A DNA stretch of 27,191 nt from an uncultured Phycisphaerales bacterium (GCA_903905665.1 CAIVHJ010000386.1:1-27191); one strand, 5' to 3'; shown: positions 1 to 8,849, counted from the first letter of the stretch. A program made the numbers and translations. Notes: generated from the sequence alone by a model not told the origin.

Positions 1-385
1 ACTTGACGCCGAGGGTCTGGGCGCGTTGAAGCGATGCCTGGGAGGCCTGTTCGCTCAGGTTTTCGTCGTGGTGCATAGAGGCGTAGGCAAACAGTTTGCT
101 CAGCTGGAGGCCGATCTGATCCTGCAGCGTCAGGGCTTTGAGAAGGTTTTCGGGAGACTTTCCCAGTGTTCCCTTCAACCCCGCAATTTCATCGACCATC
201 TTTTCAATCTGGGTGTAATGGTTGTCCCAGTCCTGTTGCGTCTTGTACAGGACGGACAAATCCCATTTGTACTTTTCGTCGATCTTGTTGCGTTCGGGGA
301 CTTCACCCTCCGTTGCCTGGACCGTCTGCGAGCAGAACATCATCATGGCTGACATCACTCCTACAGAAAACAATGTTCGTTTCAT
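1..385 (-). CDS. pepF: Oligoendopeptidase F (M3B), exported, N-terminal fragment
   Basis: This is the first ~128 residues of a gene that runs off the left edge, so the catalytic HExxH region is not visible. After a putative signal peptide (MKR, hydrophobic core with several Met, cleavage near TVQA/TE), residues about 35-55 read KIDEKYKWDLSVLY, the usual opening of PepF-type M3 metallopeptidases, followed by helical sequence typical of that N-terminal domain (SKLFAYASMHHDENL). The family hydrolyses oligopeptides with a zinc ion. Many PepF proteins are cytosolic, so export to the periplasm is inferred from the signal peptide. Two tandem ATG codons (388 and 385) follow a GGAGGAG Shine-Dalgarno site at 398-392; 385 has the better spacing (6 nt). 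Family assignment rests on the N-terminal motif only. Confidence 0.75.
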   Translation of the reverse strand, partial: MKRTLFSVGVMSAMMMFCSQTVQATEGEVPERNKIDEKYKWDLSVLYKTQQDWDNHYTQIEKMVDEIAGLKGTLGKSPENLLKALTLQDQIGLQLSKLFAYASMHHDENLSEQASQASLQRAQTLGVK

Positions 386-388
386 CAT

Positions 389-516
389 TCACTCCTCCGT
401 TTAATGACTTGTTTTGATGGATAGCCCCCTGCACGCTGCGGGGGGGTGTGATTCGATCGTCCAAGGTGCGATCATAACTTGTTTGGACCAAAACGACTAG
501 GGCAGGTTTCTATTTC
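389..516. other. Intergenic region between divergent pepF and thrS
   Basis: No gene is supported here. It holds the pepF leader and presumably its promoter. A GC-rich hairpin lies at about 424-446 (CCCCC, bulged T, GCA, 3-nt loop, TGC, GGGGG). It has no T-run and would fall in the 5' leader of pepF, so a terminator role is unlikely. I could not find a convincing -35/-10 pair for pepF. Confidence 0.5.
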
Positions 517-544
517 TTGACGTTTCCGACCGATAGAATATACT
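517..544 (+). promoter_or_regulatory. Sigma-70-type promoter for thrS
   Basis: The -35 TTGACG (517-522) and -10 TATACT (539-544) are separated by 16 bp. This is one of the best promoter matches in the window. Transcription would start near 551, leaving a leader of about 240 nt before thrS. Confidence 0.7.
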
Positions 545-550
545 GAGCGA

Positions 551-789
551 TCAGTGAACCCATGGAACCGGTGGAACACCGGCAACTACGAAAACGGCGC
601 AACGGCCATGACACACACGGTTTTGTAATCCGATGTTTCCACGAGAAGTTTCATTCGTGGAATGCATCTGTGTGTGGGGCGTTGTGGCCGGTTTTTGTTT
701 ATGGGGCCTGATTGGGGAATTGTGCGCTTCGGGTAGGCAGCGCGATCCCAAGGTGGGACACCGTGACGTGTGGTGAGCGATAATGAAGA
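551..789 (+). promoter_or_regulatory. Long structured 5' leader of thrS
   Basis: The leader contains several perfect inverted repeats: CCGGTG/CACCGG with a GAA loop (568-582), TTCCACGA/TCGTGGAA with a 10-nt loop (637-662), and CACACAC/GTGTGTG (612-618 with 670-676) enclosing that second hairpin. Outside this, GGCC at 604-607 could pair with GGCC at 686-689. A nested fold of this kind suggests control of thrS expression. In E. coli, ThrRS represses its own mRNA by binding a tRNA-like operator; a comparable role here is inference. No Thr-rich leader peptide or intrinsic terminator is seen. Confidence 0.4.
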
Positions 790-2754
790 ATGGATGATGC
801 GAAGATCATGAAGGTGACCTTGCCTGACAATTCGGTGTTGGAAGTTCCCGATGGATCGACGGGGTACGACGTGGCGTCGAAAATCGGGCCGGGGCTGGCG
901 CGGGTGGTGTTGGCGGCCAAGGTTTCCACCGACGATCAGAAGACGTGGCAAGTTTACGACTTATCTCGTCCGCTGCCGGCGGATTGCCGAATCAAACTGC
1001 TAACCGAAAAAGACGACGATCCTGACACGCTGAACGTGTTGCGTCACAGCGCCGCGCACGTGATGGCTGAAGCGATCTGCAAACTGTATCCCCAGACGAA
1101 ACTGGTTTATGGTCCGCCGGTTGAGGACGGATTTTATTATGACATTGATCTGGACACGCCGATTACGCCGGAAGACTTTCCTCGGATCGAAGCCGAAATG
1201 ACCCGGATTATTAAAGAGGACCGGCCTTTCAGGCGGGTGGAGATGTCCCGGGATCAGGGATTGGCGAAGATTCGCACCGAGAACAATCGGTACAAGGTGG
1301 ACAATGCCGAGCGGGCGGAGGGCGACCTGAGTTTTTACGTGACCGGTGCGGAGACGGGTTCGAGTTTTGAAGATCTGTGCCGGGGTCCGCACGTTCCGAG
1401 CACCGGTCGGATCAAAGCCTTCAAAATCATGCAGGTCAGCGGAGCGTATTATCGCGGGGATCAGAAGGACAAGCAGCTCCAGCGGATTTACGGGACGGCA
1501 TTTGCGAGTAAAAAGCAACTCGACGAATACCTGAAGATGCTGGAGGAAGCCAAAAAACGCGATCATCGTCGGTTGGGGCCGCAACTCGATTTGTTTCATC
1601 AACAGGAAGAGTCGCCCGGCGCGGTGTTTTGGCATCCCAGGGGTTGGGCGCTCTATCAGATTGTGGTGAGTTACATTCGCGAGTTGTTAGGCAATAACGG
1701 ATATTACGAAGTCAACACGCCGCAAATCGTGGACAAGAGTTTGTGGGAAAAAAGCGGACACTGGGACAAGTTTCGGCAGAACATGTTTACGACGGAGACG
1801 GAAGCCCATGAATTTGCGATCAAGCCGATGAATTGCCCGTGCCACATTCAGATTTTCAAGCAGGGGTTGCGAAGCCACAAAGACTTGCCGCTACGGTTTG
1901 CGGAATTTGGAAGTTGTCACCGCAACGAACCGTCGGGCACGCTGCATGGGATCATGCGGGTTCGCGCATTCACTCAGGACGATGCCCATATTTTCTGCAC
2001 CGAGGATCAGATTGGCGAGGAAGTGGTGCAGTTTGTCAATTTGGTAAAGCAAACGTACCGTGATTTTGGTTTTGACGACATGGCGGTGAAGTTTTCGACG
2101 CGTCCCCCGCAGCGCGTGGGGGCCGATGAGGTCTGGGATCAGGCGGAGTTCGCGCTGCAGGATGCGCTCAAGAGCATGCACATGGACTATGCGACGGCGC
2201 CGGGAGAGGGTGCGTTTTATGGTCCCAAGGTCGATTTCAACGTTCATGATTGCATCGGTCGTTATTGGCAATTGGGGACGATTCAGGTGGATTTTTCGAT
2301 GCCGGGTCGGCTGGGGGCGAAATACATCGGCGCCGACAACTCGCCGCATACGCCGGTCATGCTCCACCGCGCAATCTGCGGCAGTCTCGAGCGGTTCGTC
2401 GGAATTCTGATTGAGCATTATGCCGGTGCGTTTCCGTTGTGGATGGCGCCGATTCAGTGCGTGGTGTGCAGCATCAGCGAAAAGAGCGCGCCCTATGCAC
2501 ACGAGGTCCATGCGTGGTTGATCGAGCATGGGATGAGAACGATTCTGGATGATTCGAGCGATCGGATCGGGCCCAAGAAGCAGCGGGCCCGCGATCAGAT
2601 GATTCCGTATATACTGGTGGTGGGCGAACAGGAGGCGGCGGACGGAACGATCAACGTCAACGATCGCAACGGAATCACGATGGGAACGTATCCGTTTGAG
2701 CAGTTTATTCAGGGTTGCATCATTGAAATTCACACGAAAGGAAGAAATTTGTAG
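790..2754 (+). CDS. thrS: Threonyl-tRNA synthetase
   Basis: A class II aminoacyl-tRNA synthetase that charges tRNA-Thr in the cytoplasm. The 654-residue length matches the bacterial family (E. coli about 640). Domains in order: TGS (KVTLPDNSVLEVPDG), editing domain (RHSAAHVMAEA with its HxxxH motif; FEDLCRGPHVPSTG), catalytic core with the zinc ligands in MNCPCH, TLHGIMRVRAFTQDDAH and VMLHRAICGSLERF, and a C-terminal anticodon-binding domain (ILDDSSDRIGPKKQRARD). All key residues are present. No strong Shine-Dalgarno site is seen; ATG at 808 (start MKVTLPD) is an alternative first codon. The gene precedes infC by 118 bp, the widespread thrS-infC order, and has a long leader that may regulate it. 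Confidence 0.98.
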   Translation: MDDAKIMKVTLPDNSVLEVPDGSTGYDVASKIGPGLARVVLAAKVSTDDQKTWQVYDLSRPLPADCRIKLLTEKDDDPDTLNVLRHSAAHVMAEAICKLYPQTKLVYGPPVEDGFYYDIDLDTPITPEDFPRIEAEMTRIIKEDRPFRRVEMSRDQGLAKIRTENNRYKVDNAERAEGDLSFYVTGAETGSSFEDLCRGPHVPSTGRIKAFKIMQVSGAYYRGDQKDKQLQRIYGTAFASKKQLDEYLKMLEEAKKRDHRRLGPQLDLFHQQEESPGAVFWHPRGWALYQIVVSYIRELLGNNGYYEVNTPQIVDKSLWEKSGHWDKFRQNMFTTETEAHEFAIKPMNCPCHIQIFKQGLRSHKDLPLRFAEFGSCHRNEPSGTLHGIMRVRAFTQDDAHIFCTEDQIGEEVVQFVNLVKQTYRDFGFDDMAVKFSTRPPQRVGADEVWDQAEFALQDALKSMHMDYATAPGEGAFYGPKVDFNVHDCIGRYWQLGTIQVDFSMPGRLGAKYIGADNSPHTPVMLHRAICGSLERFVGILIEHYAGAFPLWMAPIQCVVCSISEKSAPYAHEVHAWLIEHGMRTILDDSSDRIGPKKQRARDQMIPYILVVGEQEAADGTINVNDRNGITMGTYPFEQFIQGCIIEIHTKGRNL

Positions 2755-2858
2755 TGGTGGGGGTGGCGCTGAGATTGTGGATTGAGGAATGTGACATGTC
2801 GGATGACGTCCCGTTGGGGCGAGTGCAGTTGTGTCACCGTTGATCTTTTTTGTTTCAT

Positions 2859-2872
2859 AAGGAGAATTTACT

Positions 2873-2875
<3 letters not shown>
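2859..2875 (+). promoter_or_regulatory. Shine-Dalgarno site with AUC start codon of infC
   Basis: AAGGAG at 2859-2864 lies 8 nt before ATC at 2873-2875. An in-frame TAA overlaps the site (2858-2860), so translation cannot start further upstream. The next possible start, GTG at 2891, is 26 nt from the Shine-Dalgarno site, too far. The ATC codon is therefore the best-placed initiator. Confidence 0.7.
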
Positions 2876-3388
<513 letters not shown>

Positions 3389-3500
3389 TTCGTTGCGAGG
3401 AAGAGATCACGTTGGGGTCCAATCCATACGGTAAAATTTGAACAGCAAAAAACATCGCTTCGTGCAGGAAGGTGATTTGTTTTTGCTGATGGAGATTGCG

Positions 3501-4658
3501 ATGAATATATCCGCTCATGGAGGAACGCTGGTTCAGCAAATCGTCAACGAGGAGACGGCCCGCCGTCTTCATCGGGATGCCGAGAAGATGCCGTCGATCA
3601 CTCTTTCGGAACGGGAGCAGTGCGACGTGGAGATGATCGGCTTGGGCGCCTATAGTCCGCTCATGGGGTTTATGGGTGAACGGGATTTTCACGCGGTTTG
3701 TGATTCGATGCATCGGGTCAATGGGACGGTTTGGCCGGTTCCGATCACATGCAGCGTGGACCGCAGCACCGCCAGTCGCATCCACTTTAGCCAGCAGGTG
3801 GCTTTGCGGGACGAGCGCGGTCGGTTGTTGGCGGTTTTGACGGTCGAGGAAAAGTACGAACACGACAAAACCAAGGAAGCCAGACTCGTTTACAAGACCG
3901 ATTCGATTGAACATCCCGGTGTGGCGGTTGTGATGCAGCAGGGTGAGGTGTGCTTGTCCGGCCCGATCGAGGTCCTGCCGAGAAACGAGGAACTTCCTTT
4001 CGCCCGGTATTATTTGACTCCGGCGCAGACGCGCGAAGAGTTTGCGCGGCGAGGGTGGCGGACCGTGGTAGCGTTTCAAACGCGAAACCCGATCCATCGC
4101 GCCCACGAATACCTGACCAAATGTGCGCTGGAAATCTGCGACGGGTTGCTGATTCATCCGCTGGTGGGCCCGACCCAGCCGGGGGACATACCCGCCGATG
4201 TTCGTATGCAATGTTATGAAATTTTGATCGAAAAATACTACAACCCCAAACACACCCTGCTGGCAGTCATGCCGGCGGCCATGCGTTACGCCGGTCCACG
4301 CGAGGCGATTCTGCACGCCATCGTTCGGCAGAATTATGGCTGTACACATTTTATCGTCGGGCGCGACCATGCCGGCGTCGGCAAATACTACGGAACTTAC
4401 GATGCCCAACTTATATTCAACGAACTCAAACCCGGTGAATTGTTGATTACGCCGCTGATGTTTGAACATTCGACGTGGTGCAATCAGTGCGAAGGAATGG
4501 TCAGTGCGAAAACCTGTCCTCACGGCGAAGACGCCAAAGTGTTTTTGTCCGGCACGAAGGTCCGCGAATTGCTGAAAAAAGGCGAACGTCCGCCGATGGA
4601 ATTCACCCGGCCGGAAGTGGCGGATTTGTTGATTCGTGCGATGAAGACGTCATCATAG
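3501..4658 (+). CDS. sat: Sulfate adenylyltransferase (ATP sulfurylase)
   Basis: Converts sulfate and ATP to adenosine 5'-phosphosulfate and pyrophosphate, the first step of sulfate use. It is the single-chain Sat type, not CysDN. Motifs: QTRNPIHRAHEYL (nucleotide-binding QxRNP and HxxH), GRDHAGVG, and SGTKVRELLKKGE near the end. A cysteine cluster, WCNQC...KTCPHG, matches the zinc site of some bacterial and thermophile Sat proteins. Start at ATG 3501 is chosen for the GGAG at 3491-3494 (6-nt spacing) and gives 385 residues; an in-frame TTG at 3438 would add 21 residues unlike the family. No aprAB, dsr, APS kinase or reductase gene is nearby, so assimilatory and dissimilatory roles cannot be told apart, though assimilation is likelier. 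Confidence 0.95.
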   Translation: MNISAHGGTLVQQIVNEETARRLHRDAEKMPSITLSEREQCDVEMIGLGAYSPLMGFMGERDFHAVCDSMHRVNGTVWPVPITCSVDRSTASRIHFSQQVALRDERGRLLAVLTVEEKYEHDKTKEARLVYKTDSIEHPGVAVVMQQGEVCLSGPIEVLPRNEELPFARYYLTPAQTREEFARRGWRTVVAFQTRNPIHRAHEYLTKCALEICDGLLIHPLVGPTQPGDIPADVRMQCYEILIEKYYNPKHTLLAVMPAAMRYAGPREAILHAIVRQNYGCTHFIVGRDHAGVGKYYGTYDAQLIFNELKPGELLITPLMFEHSTWCNQCEGMVSAKTCPHGEDAKVFLSGTKVRELLKKGERPPMEFTRPEVADLLIRAMKTSS

Positions 4659-4707
4659 ATGACCCCATGCAGGCGTGATGCTTTGCGGAAAACCCCTGTG
4701 CCCAATG

Positions 4708-5694
4708 TCTGAAATCCCAACTGATTTAGTTGACAGTCTCCTGCGTGAACCTTCACCGGTCGTGGTGGGTCATGTGACGCCGGATGCGGATTGTCTGGCG
4801 GCGATGTTGGCGCTGAAACTGGGGATCGAGCATGCGACGGGGCGGCCGGTTCGTTGTGCGCTGCCGCCGGGTTCGGTTTCGCAAAAGTTGGCGTTTATGC
4901 TGGAACTGGCCCCCGTGGAAGTTGCCGGGGCAGATCAGTGTCGATCGGCGGAGCGACTGGTGGTTTGCGATACCGCCAAACGAACACGCATGAACCTGCC
5001 GGATTCCCTGCAAAAGGACGAATCCCTTCCGTGGTTCATCATCAACATCGACCATCACGCTTCCAACACGATGTTTGGTCGGATCAACTGGGTGGACCCC
5101 GATGCCGGCAGCACCAGCGAACTCATCCATCGCTTATTCGTACGCGCCGAGTGGAACATCACTCCCGTGGTCGCCACGCTGCTTTACGCCGGAATTGCGA
5201 GCGACACCGTCGGATTTTCACTTTCAAATACGACGGCCGACACGCTCGCTGCGGCGGCGGGTTTGGTTCGTCATGGAGCCGACGTGGCGTTTGTGGGGGA
5301 TCGGTTGTGGCGGCATCGGACGCAAAACGAGTTTGAACTTCAGCGGATCATCTACGACAACACCCGATTGGTTGCTTCCGGCCGGATCGCGCTGAGCACC
5401 GCTTCTTACGAGGAGATCGTTCGGACCGGTTGCTCGGCCGCCGACGTGGACGATCAGGTGGAAATTCCCCGTTCGCTCGCCGGGGCGGAAATCGTGCTGC
5501 TGTTCACCGAAGGGGTAAAAGGTCAAACCCGGATCAATCTGAGGAGCAAGTCGGACGTCGGAGTTTTGGAACTCGCGGCATCGCTGGGGGGCGGTGGCCA
5601 TTTTGCCGCTGCCGGCGCCGTTTTGAAAATGCCCGTTTCACAGGCCCTCGAAAAAGTTCTTCCGCTGGCAGAAAAATACTTGAAGAAATTGTGA
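4708..5694 (+). CDS. DHH/DHHA1 phosphoesterase, NrnA-like (oligoribonuclease / pAp phosphatase)
   Basis: The NrnA group degrades very short RNA oligonucleotides and removes the 3'-phosphate of pAp, using metal ions. Visible motifs: GHVTPDADCLAAM (motif I), VVCDTAKR, NIDHHASN (the DHH motif), GIASDTVGF, and a C-terminal DHHA1 domain with GGGGHFAAAG, which binds substrate. Length (328 residues) fits the family. No clear Shine-Dalgarno site exists; ATG 4708 gives the usual short N-terminus before motif I, while GTG 4675 or ATG 4678 would add 10-11 residues. It follows sat by 49 bp on the same strand. pAp is a by-product of PAPS-dependent sulfate use, so co-expression with sat makes sense, but this link is inference. 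Exact substrate preference is unknown. Confidence 0.88.
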   Translation, partial: SEIPTDLVDSLLREPSPVVVGHVTPDADCLAAMLALKLGIEHATGRPVRCALPPGSVSQKLAFMLELAPVEVAGADQCRSAERLVVCDTAKRTRMNLPDSLQKDESLPWFIINIDHHASNTMFGRINWVDPDAGSTSELIHRLFVRAEWNITPVVATLLYAGIASDTVGFSLSNTTADTLAAAAGLVRHGADVAFVGDRLWRHRTQNEFELQRIIYDNTRLVASGRIALSTASYEEIVRTGCSAADVDDQVEIPRSLAGAEIVLLFTEGVKGQTRINLRSKSDVGVLELAASLGGGGHFAAAGAVLKMPVSQALEKVLPLAEKYLKKL

Positions 5695-5761
5695 CGGAAG
5701 CGACTGCGCAACTTTTGATTGAACGACGAAGAAAAAAAGTTTCCGGTTGTTGAGTTGCCGT

Positions 5762-6400
5762 TCAGGCGTCGCGCTTTTCCGGCGTGCGCTTTCCGTTGTT
5801 ATCCTCGATTTTGATCAGTCGTTTGACTTCGCGGGTTTTGGCGGAACGCGAATACGTATGCCATATCAACCAGAATCCTGCGACGAGAATCGCAACGATG
5901 ACCAGAATGTGTTCCACTTCGTGTACTTTTCGCTCGATGCTGTGACCAAACAGATATCCCAGTCCGAGAAACAGCGGAACGGACCCGAGCGCAGCCAGTC
6001 CGTCTGCCAGGAGGAATTTCAGAAGAGACATCCGAACCACGCCGGCAGTAAGGAATACCACGGCCCTCATCCCGGGTAAAAATCGGGCAATGCACACTGT
6101 TTTTATCTGGTGGTTGTGGAAATGTTCGCGGACGATGTCGAGTCGTTCGGGAGACGCGATCCAGCGGATCCATCGGTGTTCGAACAGGTTGGCCGCCCAC
6201 CGGCGACCAAGGTAATAAATAAACAAATCGCCGGACAACACGCCGAACATCGCCAGTGGGACCATCAACTCGAGATGCGCATATCCTTCATAGCAGGCGT
6301 ATCCTGCCGTCAGCAGCGCAATGTCTTCGGGCAAAGGGAATCCGATGGACGCCACCCACAGCGCCGCCAGCAAAACCCAATAGGCATTCAGGGAATCCAT
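5762..6400 (-). CDS. DedA family inner-membrane protein
   Basis: A 212-residue integral membrane protein of the DedA/SNARE-associated superfamily, whose members act in membrane homeostasis and, in several characterised cases, in moving undecaprenyl phosphate or other lipids across the membrane. Evidence: the early acidic motif GFPLPEDIALLTAG, GVLSGDLFIYYLGRRWG-like sequence (residues ~55-70), and the conserved ARFLPGMRAVVFLTAGVVRM segment with its essential arginines, followed by two more hydrophobic segments (about 130-155 and 165-185). A highly charged tail ends the protein. The gene converges on the NrnA-like gene (67 bp apart) and diverges from the phosphodiesterase gene. Which lipid it handles cannot be read from the sequence. 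Confidence 0.9.
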   Translation of the reverse strand: MDSLNAYWVLLAALWVASIGFPLPEDIALLTAGYACYEGYAHLELMVPLAMFGVLSGDLFIYYLGRRWAANLFEHRWIRWIASPERLDIVREHFHNHQIKTVCIARFLPGMRAVVFLTAGVVRMSLLKFLLADGLAALGSVPLFLGLGYLFGHSIERKVHEVEHILVIVAILVAGFWLIWHTYSRSAKTREVKRLIKIEDNNGKRTPEKRDA

Positions 6401-6540
6401 TGCGATTATCCGTTATCAGCGAATTAGGAATCTTACACGATTTCACCGTAATGATGAAGGGAAGACTTTAAAATGAGGAGCGATTACAATACCTCCGGCG
6501 GCCGATTCCAGAGTGGACTGTTTGGTGTGCCGGCAGTTTC

Positions 6541-7992
6541 ATGGGCATGGAGAAGTCTGAAGTCTTTGCCATGGGCAAAACGCGAACTGAAAGGGTGGCG
6601 ATCTTTGGATTGGACTGCGCCGATCCGGTGCTGATGTTCGAGCGGTGGCCGGATCATCTTCCCAACATTCGTCGGTTGATGGAGCGGGGGACTTATGGTC
6701 CGATGACGTCCACGATTCCGCCCATCACGGTTCCGGCGTGGTCGTGCATGGCGTCGAGCAAGGATCCGGGAACGCTGGGAATTTACGGTTTCCGGAACCG
6801 CAAGGATCATTCCTACGACGGGTTGTCCATCGCCACGTCTGCCGACGTTCGCCATCCGCGATTGTGGGACATTCTTTCCCGTCACGGCAAACGAAACATC
6901 ATAGTCGGCGTACCGGGGACGTATCCCATCACTCACCCGCCCAGCGGTTGCATGATTTCGTGTTTCCTTACGCCGGACATCCACAGCGAATATACCTATC
7001 CCCGCGATCTCAAACGACACATCGCAGACTGGGTGGGTACATACATGGTGGATGTCAAGGAATTTCGCACCGACAACAAAAAATGGCTTCTGGAGCAGAT
7101 TTATCAGATGACGGACAAGCGTTTTACCGTCGTTCAAAAATTATTGGCATCGCAGCCGTGGGATTTCTTTTTCATGGTCGAGATGGGTCACGATCGCATT
7201 CACCATGGTTTTTGGCAGTACATGGATCACGGGCATCGTCGCTATCAATCGGGAAACGAATTCGAACACGCCATTCGAGATTATTACATCCACACGGATA
7301 AATTGATCGGCGAGACGCTGAAACATATCGACCTCGACACAACTGCTGTCTGGCTGGTGAGCGATCATGGCGCCAAGTGCATGGTCGGTGGATTTTGTTT
7401 CAACCAGTGGCTCATCAATGAAGGCTATCTTGTGTTGAAACAGCCCGCGACTCAGATCACCAAATTCAACTTCAATCTGGTGGACTGGTCCAAAACTCGC
7501 GTTTGGGGTGAAGGGGGGTATTACGGTCGTTGCTTCATCAATGTTCAGGGTCGGGAACCACAGGGGATCGTTCCGCAGGATCAATACGAATCGCTGCGCG
7601 ACGAACTCATTCACAGGATCGAGTCGCTGACGGACCCTGCGGGTCTGCCGATGAACTCGCGGGCCTACAAACCGCAGAACTTGTATCGCGAATCCAACGG
7701 CGTTCCGCCGGATCTGGTCGTGATTTTCGGCGAACTGAATTGGCGCAGCGTCGGTTCCGTCGGTCAATCTGGTATCTTCACGTTCGAGAACGACACCGGA
7801 CCCGACGACGCCAACCATGCGATGGCGGGTCTGTATTTATATGCCCATCCGTCGGTACCGGCGCGCGGATATGTTCCGGGGCCGACGATCTACGACGTGG
7901 CGCCTACCGTATTGAATATGATGAATCTTCCGGTTCCCTCCGACATGCAGGGAAGATCGTTGCTGCCGGTCGAATCGACGAGCCGCGAATAA
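6541..7992 (+). CDS. Alkaline phosphatase superfamily type I phosphodiesterase / nucleotide pyrophosphatase
   Basis: A 483-residue member of the NPP-like branch of the alkaline phosphatase superfamily, which hydrolyses phosphodiester or pyrophosphate bonds with two metal ions. All ligand motifs are visible: IFGLDCADP (Asp ~25), PPITVPAW with the nucleophilic Thr ~63, MGHDRIHHGFW (Asp and His), VSDHGAK (Asp-His) and ANHAMAGLY (last His). No signal peptide or membrane segment is evident, so it is probably cytoplasmic. The start is uncertain: ATG at 6541, 6547 or 6571, none with a good Shine-Dalgarno site; 6571 (MGKTRTERVAIFGLD) is closest to the conserved region. Substrate is unknown; orthologues are usually annotated only as alkaline phosphatase family protein. 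Confidence 0.88.
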   Translation: MGMEKSEVFAMGKTRTERVAIFGLDCADPVLMFERWPDHLPNIRRLMERGTYGPMTSTIPPITVPAWSCMASSKDPGTLGIYGFRNRKDHSYDGLSIATSADVRHPRLWDILSRHGKRNIIVGVPGTYPITHPPSGCMISCFLTPDIHSEYTYPRDLKRHIADWVGTYMVDVKEFRTDNKKWLLEQIYQMTDKRFTVVQKLLASQPWDFFFMVEMGHDRIHHGFWQYMDHGHRRYQSGNEFEHAIRDYYIHTDKLIGETLKHIDLDTTAVWLVSDHGAKCMVGGFCFNQWLINEGYLVLKQPATQITKFNFNLVDWSKTRVWGEGGYYGRCFINVQGREPQGIVPQDQYESLRDELIHRIESLTDPAGLPMNSRAYKPQNLYRESNGVPPDLVVIFGELNWRSVGSVGQSGIFTFENDTGPDDANHAMAGLYLYAHPSVPARGYVPGPTIYDVAPTVLNMMNLPVPSDMQGRSLLPVESTSRE

Positions 7993-8023
7993 TTCACCCA
8001 AAGACCGGATCGAAACCTGGCGG

Positions 8024-8029
8024 TATAAT
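8024..8029 (+). promoter_or_regulatory. Consensus -10 box immediately before HAD gene
   Basis: A perfect TATAAT ends exactly 7 nt before the ATG at 8037. Transcription would be expected to begin at or within a base or two of the start codon, giving a leaderless mRNA. No convincing -35 element is present. Confidence 0.4.
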
Positions 8030-8036
8030 TAGGGGC

Positions 8037-8849
8037 ATGTATTTTGCGAAGGTGAAAAAGCCGCGAGCGATTCTGTTTGATCTGGGCGACACGTTGATCA
8101 ACCACGCCGTCACCAACCCTCTCCCGTTTTTTGAGGAAGGGGCGAGGGAGGCGCATGACTATTTGTGCGCAAGGGCGATTCGCGTCCCGTCGTTCAAGAG
8201 TTACCTGCGTCTGGCCCGCCACATGACTTACCTTTCTTATGGATGGGCACGATTTCGCGGGCGGGAAGTGAATTTGATGCATGTGATGCGCCGTTTGCAT
8301 CGCATGATGCATCTGCCGACAGAGGAATCATTGCTGCTGGAGGTGGCGGACCGGTTTTATCATCCCATGAAGGTTCGGAGCAGTGCCGAGGAAGGATTGC
8401 ACGGCATCCTGGAGGATTTGGTTCGGCGGGGCCATCCTCTGGCGATTGTGTCCAATACGATGGTTCCCCCGGCGATTCTCGATCGGCAGCTGGAGGAAAT
8501 GGGTTTGTTGCGATTTTTTCCGGTGCGGGTTTATTCGTGCGAAATCGGAGTCAGGAAGCCGCGGTCTCCGATGTATCGGGAGGCATTGCGTTCGCTTAAT
8601 ATGCGGCCGCAGGATTCGATTTTCGTCGGCGACAAGATTCGTGTCGATATCGTCGGAGCGAAGAAGCTGGGAATGATCACCGTGGTCAAGGTCCGGCGGC
8701 GGGCGATTTTCGCTTCGGATCGGCGGGCGGATTATGTGATTCGGCATCTCTCCGAACTTCCGTCCGTTCTTGAACAAATCGGGGCCTGCTTTTTCGATTC
8801 CGTCCCGCTGGTCGAAGTGGGAGCTGACCACAGTGGAAATTCCGCCTGA
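8037..8849 (+). CDS. HAD superfamily hydrolase
   Basis: A 270-residue haloacid dehalogenase-type hydrolase, probably a phosphatase. The four HAD motifs are in order: FDLGDTL (nucleophile and acid Asp) near residue 15, IVSNT (motif II), KPRSPMY (motif III Lys) and FVGDKIRVDIVGAKKLGM (motif IV acidic pair). The ~90 residues between motifs I and II form a helical cap domain (C1 type). The reading frame is open far upstream, but that stretch overlaps the phosphodiesterase gene out of frame and is not conserved-looking; ATG 8037 places motif I normally. A TATAAT lies 7 nt upstream. The 3' end overlaps aat by 17 bp. Substrate is unknown; a phosphoserine phosphatase role is possible but unsupported. 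Confidence 0.9.
   Translation: MYFAKVKKPRAILFDLGDTLINHAVTNPLPFFEEGAREAHDYLCARAIRVPSFKSYLRLARHMTYLSYGWARFRGREVNLMHVMRRLHRMMHLPTEESLLLEVADRFYHPMKVRSSAEEGLHGILEDLVRRGHPLAIVSNTMVPPAILDRQLEEMGLLRFFPVRVYSCEIGVRKPRSPMYREALRSLNMRPQDSIFVGDKIRVDIVGAKKLGMITVVKVRRRAIFASDRRADYVIRHLSELPSVLEQIGACFFDSVPLVEVGADHSGNSA

Noticed and set aside
424..446. GC-rich hairpin between pepF and thrS as a terminator.
   Set aside because: It has no T-run on either strand and lies in the 5' leader of pepF, where no gene ends.
562..711. A 49-codon open frame upstream of thrS that could be a leader peptide.
   Set aside because: No Shine-Dalgarno site, not enriched in Thr codons, and it overlaps the inverted repeats; likely chance.
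749..766. AAGGTGGGACACCGTG in the thrS leader resembles the T-box consensus AGGGTGGNACCGCG.
   Set aside because: It carries extra bases between GGTGG and ACC, the discriminator-pairing base would be G, and no specifier stem or terminator is recognisable.
7530..8036. Upstream extension of the HAD reading frame (about 169 codons).
   Set aside because: It overlaps the well-supported phosphodiesterase gene in another frame and has low-complexity, Arg/Ser-rich shadow composition.
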